A stretch of 28,960 bases of DNA from Nitrosopumilales archaeon (GTDB lineage Archaea > Thermoproteota > Nitrososphaeria > Nitrososphaerales > Nitrososphaeraceae), in contig WJXE01000002.1 of assembly GCA_009665115.1 (NCBI GenBank), forward strand, positions 1-28,960, read 5' to 3'. The notes below the pieces were generated by a model that was given only the letters and a program-made list of their open reading frames with translations, did not search any database and was not told the DNA's origin. Positions 16,423-24,066 of this stretch are shown here, piece after piece; the first letter of the stretch is position 1, and every line of letters begins with the position of its first letter. The position numbers and the translations under genes are program-made.

Positions 16423-17820
16423 TTAGTTGGTAAAGTTATACTCTCTAAACCCTGCCTTATCAGCAGTGGTGCCACCTATTTTTACTAGGACGAACTCGTT
16501 GTGGACAGGTAAAAGAGAGGTATCGAAATTTCTTTCATTTCCGCGAAGTCTTTCATATTCGTGAATTGAAATCTTTTTTCTGGGTCCTATTTCTTCCTCG
16601 AGGTTCATTCCCTCTACGATTTCCTTGTATTCAGACTGAATCACACCAGTAAATACCATCGCGCTACTACCACTACCGTATGATCCGAACCCTACTCTCT
16701 TACACTGAAGATCAGTGCCCTTCTTGTATTCAAATTCCAATAAGCTTCTAAAACCCATATACATTGACGCAGTATACAGATTGCCGATTATGGTCGATGC
16801 TTCAAGTGAGCTCGCCATTTTCTTTTCAAAAACTTCATTGTAGAAAGATGTTTGCATAAATGCTCGCCTGAATCTTTCGTCAGCTTTCATAAATTCAGTG
16901 TCAGCCAAAATTGATTCAATGGTGCCTCTGGGGTCTTTGGGGGCTGTTTCTTGTAATCCCACTTCTTTTATGACCTTATTCCACCGTGGGAGATCCCTCC
17001 ACTCATGTCTTAACAAATATGCCAGCGCCTTTTCACCCATTCGTCTATAAGGAAGATGAACACTGAATAAATCGATGTGATCTGTTATGGATTCCCCATC
17101 TTTCAGTCGAATCAAACCTGTTCTGATAGCTTTTTCTTTATAACTATCAAAGGCCTTCCTCACTTGAATTAAATATAATAAGCTAGAGTAGGTTCCATTA
17201 ACTACAGGCGTATCCTTTCCACATGGTCTGTAAAAATCATATTCATTTTTGATAATTGTGGAAGTAACTTTTTGATCAAAAGCTAGTAATCTGGGATTCT
17301 CTTTTATCAGCATAGCAACTGCACCTGCACCTTGTGTATATTCCCCAGCAGAACCAATATCATATTTAGCAATATCACTCACAATCACTATGGCAGCTTT
17401 ACCATTATTTTCGTCTGCCCTAATCCAATTTGTATTATCGTAAAGCGCATATGATCCGCTTACACATGCAAATTTGCACTCAATTCCGCCGGCGTGTTCG
17501 AAGGAACTTTCTCCGTAAACTTGTTCTAGCATTCCTATCACAAAAGAATTCATCGCTTTAGATTCGTCAAGGCCCGACTCGGTAGCTACATACATTCTAC
17601 CTATATCTTCAGGATGCAGATGGTTTTTTTGCATTAATTTCAAACAAGCATTAGCGGCCATACAAGCTGGGTCTTGATTTGTATCAACCAGAGCCATCTT
17701 CTTTACTCCAATACCGTACTCTAGCTTGCGAGGGTCGATTCCTCTTGCCTCAGCAAAATCCCTATAGTCTATATATAGCTTTGGGATATATATAGCCAGA
17801 TCATCAATCCCTACTGGCAT
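16423..17820 (-). CDS. hydroxymethylglutaryl-CoA synthase
   Basis: Condenses acetyl-CoA with acetoacetyl-CoA to HMG-CoA, the first committed step of the mevalonate pathway feeding archaeal ether lipids and quinone side chains. The 465-residue thiolase-fold protein shows the catalytic trio: E81 in ATESGLD, nucleophile C119 in KFACVSGSYAL, and H255 in FSVHLPYRRM. GSYGSGSSAMVF near the C-terminus is the usual glycine-rich segment. Start ATG 17820. A GGCTATATC box on the minus strand (about 17849-17857) lies about 33 bp upstream, so it probably has its own promoter despite lying 107 bp after mqnC on the same strand. It converges with the threonine ammonia-lyase gene. Length (465 residues) is closer to the eukaryotic-like HMGCS than to the 350-residue archaeal form. 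Confidence 0.93.
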   Translation of the reverse strand: MPVGIDDLAIYIPKLYIDYRDFAEARGIDPRKLEYGIGVKKMALVDTNQDPACMAANACLKLMQKNHLHPEDIGRMYVATESGLDESKAMNSFVIGMLEQVYGESSFEHAGGIECKFACVSGSYALYDNTNWIRADENNGKAAIVIVSDIAKYDIGSAGEYTQGAGAVAMLIKENPRLLAFDQKVTSTIIKNEYDFYRPCGKDTPVVNGTYSSLLYLIQVRKAFDSYKEKAIRTGLIRLKDGESITDHIDLFSVHLPYRRMGEKALAYLLRHEWRDLPRWNKVIKEVGLQETAPKDPRGTIESILADTEFMKADERFRRAFMQTSFYNEVFEKKMASSLEASTIIGNLYTASMYMGFRSLLEFEYKKGTDLQCKRVGFGSYGSGSSAMVFTGVIQSEYKEIVEGMNLEEEIGPRKKISIHEYERLRGNERNFDTSLLPVHNEFVLVKIGGTTADKAGFREYNFTN

Positions 17821-17927
17821 TTATCCATCTACCATATAGCATGAAACTACAGATATAGCCAATTTAAAGTTATATCTAGCTAGTTTTGACCAATTGTCGT
17901 AAACTGGTTGACACACTTTGCTGTTAG

Positions 17928-19085
17928 TTAATAATTTTTTATAGTCTGATAGAAGTTATCCCTCTCCGCGACCTCAAAACCAATTTGTTTAATAGCATCT
18001 ATAATTTTATGCGCACTTAGTTCAGTCGATCTGGACCCAGTAGCGGTTACTACTTCTTCACCGATCAGAGTGCCGCCAAAATCGTCAGCGCCGTAATTTA
18101 GTGCAAGCTGAGCCATCCCAATGCCGTTTGTAAGCCAAGAGGATTGAAGATGATCTATCAAACCGTTATAGATTATTCTTGAAATGGCGATCATCTTTAA
18201 CAGATTTAATCCTCCTGCTGAATATTTTATAAGGCCCTCTGCCTGTATCCGAGTTTTGTTGGGCTCAAAACTCCAAGGGATAAATGCCATAAAACCTCTA
18301 GTTTTTTCTTGTAGTTCTGCAATTTTCATAATATGTCGGGCCCTTTGTTCTTCGGTTTCTACCGTGCCATACATCATTGTAGCAGAGGACTTTATATCTA
18401 ATTCATGCGCCTCTTCCATTATTCTAAGCCATTCGTGACTTTTGATTTTGAGAGGACTGATCTCTGCTTTCACATCGTCATTTAGAATTTCTGCACCCGC
18501 ACCTGGAAGGGAATCCAAGCCTGCACTTTTTAGTCTTGCAAGGACTTCTTTAGTGCTACTTCTCTCTACCTTTGCGACAGTATCGATTTCAGATGCAGAA
18601 AGTCCATGAATTCCGACTTCAGGGCATCTTGTCTTTATTGCTTTGAAGGCGTCCTCGTAAAATTCCAGTTTCAAATTTGGATTATGTCCTCCTTGAATCA
18701 GCACTTGAGTAATACCGAACATCTCTCTAGACACTAATACACGCTTCACAATTTCATCTAAAGATAAGGTGTAAGCTTCTTCATGTCCCATTGGACGGTA
18801 GAATGCACAAAATTTACAATAAGTTATACAGATATTAGTATAATTCAATATAATATTATTAACAAACGTAGCAGTATTTCCATAGAGTCGGTGTCGAAGT
18901 ATATTACTTACCATGGCAATTGGGTAAATGTCGTTGGATTTGAAAAGCCTTATGCATTCATCCAGACCAAGAATATTGGAGTCTAGTGCATTATGCAAAA
19001 TGTCGGCGACATCAGACTTTGTGATTAAATCGTGTACCAGCCCGCTAGTATTTTGCAATATTAACATATCTGTGTGGATTATCAA
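17928..19085 (-). CDS. mqnC: cyclic dehypoxanthinyl futalosine synthase (radical SAM)
   Basis: A radical SAM enzyme that cyclises dehypoxanthine futalosine in the futalosine route to menaquinone. The cluster cysteines are C86, C90 and C93 in NYTNICITYCKFCAFYR (CxxxCxxC). The features that separate MqnC from MqnE are present: LIQGGHNPNLKLEFYED, PGAGAEIL, TMMYGTVET and FIPWSFEPNKT. The longest open frame starts at TTG 19085 (385 residues), but ATG 19067 (379 residues) is better supported: a GGAATAAATAG box lies about 25 bp before it, giving a leaderless mRNA. It is head to head with mqnE and followed by HMG-CoA synthase on the same strand. CofH is a related alternative, but the motifs fit MqnC. 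Confidence 0.88.
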   Translation of the reverse strand: MIIHTDMLILQNTSGLVHDLITKSDVADILHNALDSNILGLDECIRLFKSNDIYPIAMVSNILRHRLYGNTATFVNNIILNYTNICITYCKFCAFYRPMGHEEAYTLSLDEIVKRVLVSREMFGITQVLIQGGHNPNLKLEFYEDAFKAIKTRCPEVGIHGLSASEIDTVAKVERSSTKEVLARLKSAGLDSLPGAGAEILNDDVKAEISPLKIKSHEWLRIMEEAHELDIKSSATMMYGTVETEEQRARHIMKIAELQEKTRGFMAFIPWSFEPNKTRIQAEGLIKYSAGGLNLLKMIAISRIIYNGLIDHLQSSWLTNGIGMAQLALNYGADDFGGTLIGEEVVTATGSRSTELSAHKIIDAIKQIGFEVAERDNFYQTIKNY

Positions 19086-19086
19086 T

Positions 19087-19130
19087 GCTATTTATTCCTT
19101 ACAAGCGCTATCCTCTTCTCTTTTTTTAAA
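19087..19130. promoter_or_regulatory. divergent mqnC/mqnE promoter pair
   Basis: Two A/T boxes back to back. On the minus strand, GGAATAAATAG (19088-19098) is centred about 25 bp before ATG 19067 of mqnC. On the plus strand, TTTTTAAA (19123-19130) lies 20-27 bp before ATG 19150 of mqnE. Both imply leaderless transcripts and share a single 82-bp intergenic space. Confidence 0.55.
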
Positions 19131-19149
19131 GCTGGACGAAGTTTAGCAT

Positions 19150-20307
19150 ATGCAACATATATTATATCTGGACTTCATAGATAGTGCTAGTTTGCTAAAA
19201 GGTGTTGTAGGTAGCGACGGAGTAGGAACACCTGCATTGGAAAAGGCAATGGCAGGCCAAGAACTATCGTATAAGGATGGACTCCAGCTCATGAATGAAG
19301 AGAACCTTTTTTTGCTAGGGGCCGCTGCTGATAATATTCGCAAATATCTTAAGGGAAATAGTGTTACTTTTGTTGCTTCATATTACTTAAATTACACCAA
19401 TGTTTGTGCCGCCAGTTGCCCTTTGTGCGCATTTTACAGAAAGGGCAATGATGCAGACGCATTTACTCTGAGCACTGAGCAGATATTGACAAGAGCGCGA
19501 ATCGCAATAAAAGAAATGGGAAGCACGGAACTGCATATAGTAGGTGGCTTTCATCCAAAGCTTGGTTTGGATTACTACGAGAATATGATGAGGGTGATAA
19601 AAGCAGAGTTTCCTAGTGTTGTAATTAAAGCATTGACACCGGCAGAAATTTTCTTTATCTCCAGGCTAACTAGAAATTCAGTAAAGGAAGTATTGCTCAG
19701 ATTGAAAGCGGCCGGCCTAGATGCCCTACCTGGGGGAGGAGCCGAGATTTTTGATCCGGAAGTGAGAGAGATAATTGTAAGAGGAAAATGTTCTAGTGAA
19801 GAGTGGCTTGATACTGCCCGTCAAGCCCATGAGCTAGGATTGAAGAGTAATTGCACAATGCTTTTCGGTCATGTAGAGAAGCCTGAGCACATTGTTGAGC
19901 ATATTTTACAAATCAGAGAACTTCATAAAAAGACACGGGGCTTTACTACCTTTATTCCTTTAAAGTTTAGCTTAGAGAATACTGAGATAGAAAAGAACAA
20001 CATAATCAAGACGGAAAGTCCTTCAACATATGACTTGAGGGTTATCGCTGTCTCGAGGCTGTTGCTAGCAAATGTACTCAATAACGTATCAGTGTATTGG
20101 GTAGCATTAGGTAAAAAATTGGCTCAGGTCGCGTTGTCATATGGGGGCAACGATATGGTGGGAACTGCGTTTTCGGAGGAAATATTCAGGGCTGCTGGTA
20201 AAGATACAGGTACTTCTATTCAAGAGTTAGCTAGTTTGATTAAGGAAATTAAGAGAGAGGCTGTTCAAAGAGATACATTCTTTAATATAATTAGAAGATT
20301 TAATTGA
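19150..20307 (+). CDS. mqnE: aminodeoxyfutalosine synthase (radical SAM)
   Basis: A radical SAM enzyme that joins the chorismate-derived 3-[(1-carboxyvinyl)oxy]benzoate to the SAM ribosyl-adenine to make aminodeoxyfutalosine, an early step in menaquinone synthesis. The cluster cysteines are C86, C90 and C93 in NYTNVCAASCPLCAFYR. MqnE-specific motifs are IVGGFHPKLGLDYYEN, LPGGGAEIFDPEVR, TMLFGHVEKPE and TTFIPLKF. The 385-residue length is normal for the family. Start ATG 19150 is supported by the TTTTTAAA box at -20 to -27. It is divergent from its paralogue mqnC and convergent with mqnD. Confidence 0.88.
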   Translation: MQHILYLDFIDSASLLKGVVGSDGVGTPALEKAMAGQELSYKDGLQLMNEENLFLLGAAADNIRKYLKGNSVTFVASYYLNYTNVCAASCPLCAFYRKGNDADAFTLSTEQILTRARIAIKEMGSTELHIVGGFHPKLGLDYYENMMRVIKAEFPSVVIKALTPAEIFFISRLTRNSVKEVLLRLKAAGLDALPGGGAEIFDPEVREIIVRGKCSSEEWLDTARQAHELGLKSNCTMLFGHVEKPEHIVEHILQIRELHKKTRGFTTFIPLKFSLENTEIEKNNIIKTESPSTYDLRVIAVSRLLLANVLNNVSVYWVALGKKLAQVALSYGGNDMVGTAFSEEIFRAAGKDTGTSIQELASLIKEIKREAVQRDTFFNIIRRFN

Positions 20308-20404
20308 TGATTGATTGAGGAGACATTCGATATTGACAACCTTGCATGGAATGATGGATATGATGTCAATTCGAACTTGTGGACGTGTGTGATGTATGTG
20401 GAAT

Positions 20405-21235
20405 TCAAACGAAATTCAATTGTGAAATCAACGGAAGTATTCCTTTCTCCTGTCCCATTTTGAACATTTTCTTGATAGCTTTTTCACCATCAGTTCCCAT
20501 GTCGACAGTGATATCATTTACATACATTTTGATAAACTTCATCATAACATGTTTTGGTTGCCCTCTGCTATACCTCATAGCATAATCTACCGCAGCATTT
20601 CTGTGTTCTAGTCCATAAAGGATTGAAGCCTTGAAAAGATTGTTAAACCTTCTAATTTCTTCAATAGTCATTGATTTGATACTTGCGACATTGATCCCTA
20701 GTGGCACCGGCAGCCCATTGGTTTCGGTATGCCACCAGGCTCCAAGATCAAGAATGTTGTATAGGTGTGACTTATAATAGGTAATCTGCGTTTCATGAAT
20801 AACCAAACCTGCATCGACTTTATCGGACAGAACAGCATCAGGAATTAGCTGAAAATTTATTTCCTGTTCATTAAATTTTCCGAGAACTAGATTTAGTAAT
20901 AAATTGGCAGACGTCATCTTGCCTGGTATTGCGATTGTACATTCCTTTAATTGAGAAAGTGACAGCTCTTTTTTTGATACTACTACTGGACCGTAGTTAA
21001 TGCCAAAGCTTGCTCCACTACGTAATATCGTGTAGTCCTTCAAATAAGCGAATGCATGAGCTGAAATTGCGGTGACGTCGAGCTCATGTTTTAAGGCATG
21101 TTTGTTAAGAGTTTCAATATCTTCTATAACATGTTTGATTTTAAAATACGGAGATTTTACTTTACCTGCTTCAATACCGTAAAACATGAAAGCATCATCA
21201 GCATCAGGAGTGTGACCTAACGTTATCTCTCTCAT
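20405..21235 (-). CDS. mqnD: 1,4-dihydroxy-6-naphthoate synthase
   Basis: Menaquinone futalosine-pathway enzyme that opens the cyclic intermediate to 1,4-dihydroxy-6-naphthoate. The 276-residue protein has the periplasmic-binding-protein-like fold of the MqnA/MqnD family (no signal peptide, so cytosolic). It begins with LGHTPDADDAFMFYGIEAG, close to the MqnD form of the start, then has ALKHELDVTAISAHAF, GPVVVSKKELS and a C-terminal GMEYAMRYS-like segment (DYAMRYSRGQ). MqnA is the homologous alternative; the PDADDAFMF start and the adjacent mqnC/mqnE argue for MqnD. It converges on mqnE with 97 bp between stops. MqnA and MqnB are not in the window. Confidence 0.85.
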   Translation of the reverse strand: MREITLGHTPDADDAFMFYGIEAGKVKSPYFKIKHVIEDIETLNKHALKHELDVTAISAHAFAYLKDYTILRSGASFGINYGPVVVSKKELSLSQLKECTIAIPGKMTSANLLLNLVLGKFNEQEINFQLIPDAVLSDKVDAGLVIHETQITYYKSHLYNILDLGAWWHTETNGLPVPLGINVASIKSMTIEEIRRFNNLFKASILYGLEHRNAAVDYAMRYSRGQPKHVMMKFIKMYVNDITVDMGTDGEKAIKKMFKMGQEKGILPLISQLNFV

Positions 21236-21532
21236 AGTCTAAATCAACATGGAATACATTTTACAGAGCAATATTTTCGAGGCTATATTTATTCTATGGC
21301 CTATACATGAGTGATTGGTGCGTCACTAACACCAGTTATGTAATCTAACCCACATTTGCATTGCTAATCATAGCTACTGAGGTCATAAATTTTGCCTTAC
21401 CGTACTATCCCGGAATCATTTCCCTCGCTTAGCGAATGCGTGCTATCTAACGTAACAATAGAAAGCCGTACAACTATCTCATATCACTAGGGAACGTTTA
21501 ATAGTCCTCCAACGAATTTTTTTCGACTATAT
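21236..21532. other. divergent intergenic region before fusA
   Basis: About 300 bp between mqnD and the EF-2 gene. No ORF over 25 codons looks real. A TTTAATAG box (21497-21504) lies about 29-36 bp upstream of the EF-2 ATG and would place its transcription start within about 10 bases of the start codon. I see no RNA gene. Confidence 0.5.
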
Positions 21533-23734
21533 ATGCCAAAATTCAAATCTACTCAGGATATTTTGAGAATTATCGGTAATAAAGAACAAATTCGTAACTT
21601 TGGTGTTATCGCACATGTTGACCACGGCAAGACTACCATGAGTGACAGTCTGTTGGCTGCCTCGGGTATTATTTCCCCTTCGGTTGCAGGTCAGGCTCTC
21701 GCACTCGACTCGATGAAACTTGAACAAAACCGACAAATGACTATTCGCGGGGCTAACGTTACACTATTCTATGAAAGTGAAGGCAAGGAATATGTAATTA
21801 ATATGATTGACACGCCCGGCCATATTGACTTTACAGGAAGGGTCACCCGAGCGCTCAGAGCAATCGATGGTGTAGTAGTGGTCTCTGATTCCGTAGAAGG
21901 AATTATGACTCAGACAGAAACAGTAACAAGACAAGCCCTCGAAGAACGAGTAAGGCCTGTTCTTTACATTAACAAAATTGACAGGTTAGTAAAGGAATTA
22001 AGGTTAGACCCGTCGGCAATGCAAAAATGGCTCTCGAATATAATCGCTGAATTCAATAGACTTGTCGATATTTATGCTGAAAAAGAACTTAAAGAAAAAT
22101 GGAAGGTTAGTATTCAAGCAAATAGCGTTGCATTTGGTTCTGCGAAAGACAGATGGGGTTTTAACTTCGCGATGGCCCAAAAAAAAGGTATCACTTTCAA
22201 GGATGTCTACGATGCATATACTTCAGAAGATCCTAATCTTATAAAATTGCTAGCCGAAAGAGCACCATTACATGATGCGGTTCTAGGGATGGTTGTCCAA
22301 CACCATCCGCCACCTCATGTAGCCCAGAGATATAGAATTCCCAAGATCTGGGGTGGCGATTTAGAATCCGATATTGGCAGATCTCTTGTATCGTGCGACG
22401 ATAAGGGGCCTGCTGTTATGATGGTTACAACGATCAATGTAGATCCTCAAGCAGGCAGAGTTGCAACAGGCAGACTCTTTTCCGGAACTGTTAAGGATGG
22501 CGACGAAATCTACCTGATAGACGCAAAAAGGCCAGGAAAAATTCAATCAGTAAATATCTACATGGGAAATACTAGAGAGGTAGTAAGTATATTGCCTGCG
22601 GGTAATATTCCTGCTCTGCTAGGTGTCGATTATGCTATTGCAGGCGAAACAATTTCTACTGTAAAAAATATTCCGGCATTTGAATCGATAAAATACGTCT
22701 CAGAACCGGTGGTTACAATTGCGGTAGAGCCAAAGCATCCAAAGGATCTGCCGAAGCTTGTTGAGGCGTTAAGAAGAATTACGGTGGAAGATCCAAATCT
22801 TATTGTCAAGATTAACGAAGAAACCGGCGAGACTCTGATGGCCGGAATGGGAGTGTTGCATCTAGAAATCGCGACGTCACTTTTGCAGGAAGCGGGACTC
22901 GACATCACTACTAGTCAGCCATTAATCAATTATAGAGAAACAATTCGTGCAAAAGCAGGACCAATCATGAGCAAGTCGCCCAATAAGCACAATAAGATCT
23001 TTATGCGTGTGGAGCCACTTGGTGAAGACATAGTCGAATTGATTAGGACTCGCCATATCCGAGAGGATATGGATAAGAAGGAAATGGCCAAGGTTCTTCG
23101 AGAAAAGGGTTGGAATGCGGATGAAGCACGTAATGTCGCCGCAGTAGATGTAAGTGGCAACGTATTACTTGATGAAACGAAGGGTGTCCAATTTATCCAG
23201 GAATCTATGGACTCTATTAAATCAGGCTTCGAGGACGTAATTTATTCTGGTCCAATAGCTCATGAAACCGTAAGGGGTGTGAAGTTTGTTTTACATCACT
23301 TTGTTCCCCACGAGGACCCGGCGCATAGGGGTCTAGCCCAATTAATGCCCGCTACTCGAAGAGCTATGTTGGGTTCGATGCTTATTGCAGATCCTGTGCT
23401 TCTCGAGCCTATTCTGGGTATAGAGATAAAGTGTCCTCAGGAACAGATTGGCACAGTGGCAGGCATTTTATCAGGAAAAAGAGGGAAGTTGCTAAATGTG
23501 GAGCAAAAGGGTTTAATTTCGATTATACAGGGCGAAGTACCAGCGTCAGAGACGTTTGATCTATCTGAGGTGATGCGGGGTGGAACGGCTGGTAAGGCAT
23601 TGTGGAATACATACTTTAAGGCATGGCAACCCGTCCCACAATCAATATTCAGAACCTTAGTGGGAGAAACAAGGAAGAGGAAGGGTCTAAATCCAGAACC
23701 ACCGAGTCCAGACGAATTTATAGACAAGGAATGA
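21533..23734 (+). CDS. fusA: elongation factor 2
   Basis: The translocation GTPase of archaeal translation. The 733-residue protein has the GTP-binding motifs AHVDHGKT at 27-34, DTPGHIDF near 93-100 and NKID near 147-150, then domains II-V. H598 in EDPAHRGLAQ is the expected diphthamide site, where bacteria have no such residue; the local context differs a little from the DAIHRG of many archaea. Length agrees with archaeal EF-2. Start ATG 21533 is read as PKFKSTQDILRIIGNKEQIRN. Its promoter box lies about 33 bp upstream. The gene stands alone between mqnD and mannosyl-3-phosphoglycerate synthase. Confidence 0.97.
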   Translation: MPKFKSTQDILRIIGNKEQIRNFGVIAHVDHGKTTMSDSLLAASGIISPSVAGQALALDSMKLEQNRQMTIRGANVTLFYESEGKEYVINMIDTPGHIDFTGRVTRALRAIDGVVVVSDSVEGIMTQTETVTRQALEERVRPVLYINKIDRLVKELRLDPSAMQKWLSNIIAEFNRLVDIYAEKELKEKWKVSIQANSVAFGSAKDRWGFNFAMAQKKGITFKDVYDAYTSEDPNLIKLLAERAPLHDAVLGMVVQHHPPPHVAQRYRIPKIWGGDLESDIGRSLVSCDDKGPAVMMVTTINVDPQAGRVATGRLFSGTVKDGDEIYLIDAKRPGKIQSVNIYMGNTREVVSILPAGNIPALLGVDYAIAGETISTVKNIPAFESIKYVSEPVVTIAVEPKHPKDLPKLVEALRRITVEDPNLIVKINEETGETLMAGMGVLHLEIATSLLQEAGLDITTSQPLINYRETIRAKAGPIMSKSPNKHNKIFMRVEPLGEDIVELIRTRHIREDMDKKEMAKVLREKGWNADEARNVAAVDVSGNVLLDETKGVQFIQESMDSIKSGFEDVIYSGPIAHETVRGVKFVLHHFVPHEDPAHRGLAQLMPATRRAMLGSMLIADPVLLEPILGIEIKCPQEQIGTVAGILSGKRGKLLNVEQKGLISIIQGEVPASETFDLSEVMRGGTAGKALWNTYFKAWQPVPQSIFRTLVGETRKRKGLNPEPPSPDEFIDKE

Positions 23735-23797
23735 TCTTGTCTAGATAATATTATTTTCTACTATCTTACAGTAACTCCCTCCAAACAATGGGTAAGA

Positions 23798-23950
23798 CTA
23801 AGTAGTGACACTAAAACTCAGTTTGCCATAAGCCAAGACGAAATATGCTACTCCTATTGCCAGAAGTCCAGCACATATCACTTCGGATAGTCTGGCTAGC
23901 CAACGAGGAATGGTTGTTGCCGTTATTGATCCGATTTTGGCTATTGTTAT
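23798..23950 (-). CDS. candidate small membrane protein lacking a standard start codon
   Basis: A 50-codon open frame, bounded by TAA upstream (23951-23953) and TAG 23798-23800. The encoded peptide is protein-like: TIPRWLARLSEVICAG, then a membrane helix (LLAIGVAYFVLAY) and GKLSFSVTT. The first codon after the upstream stop is ATA. There is no ATG and no early GTG or TTG; the first standard start, GTG, would leave only 27 residues. A minus-strand GAATATAG box (about 23965-23973) lies some 20 bp upstream of that ATA, where a leaderless mRNA would begin. It may be an AUA-started gene, a gene whose ATG was lost, or a decaying remnant. It faces away from mpgS. Confidence 0.35.
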   Translation of the reverse strand: MTIAKIGSITATTIPRWLARLSEVICAGLLAIGVAYFVLAYGKLSFSVTT

Positions 23951-24027
23951 TTAAGCAAATCAAAACTATATTCCAATAGAGATCTAAGATTAGCGTTATA
24001 TGATAATTCATTACTGGCGCTAGACCC

Positions 24028-24041
24028 TTAATAAATATAAA
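24028..24041 (+). promoter_or_regulatory. TATA box for mpgS
   Basis: TTAATAAATATAAA, centred about 33 bp upstream of ATG 24067, is a strong archaeal TATA-like element with a short leader. Confidence 0.55.
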
Positions 24042-24066
24042 CAATTACGGTAATGATTACTTTTGT

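Larger units (their letters stand above)
23735..24066. other. intergenic region between fusA and mpgS
   Basis: 332 bp. The left 60 bp are A/T rich with no obvious terminator. A 50-codon minus-strand open frame with a membrane helix but no normal start codon occupies 23798-23950 (listed separately). The right end carries the mpgS promoter box. Confidence 0.45.
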
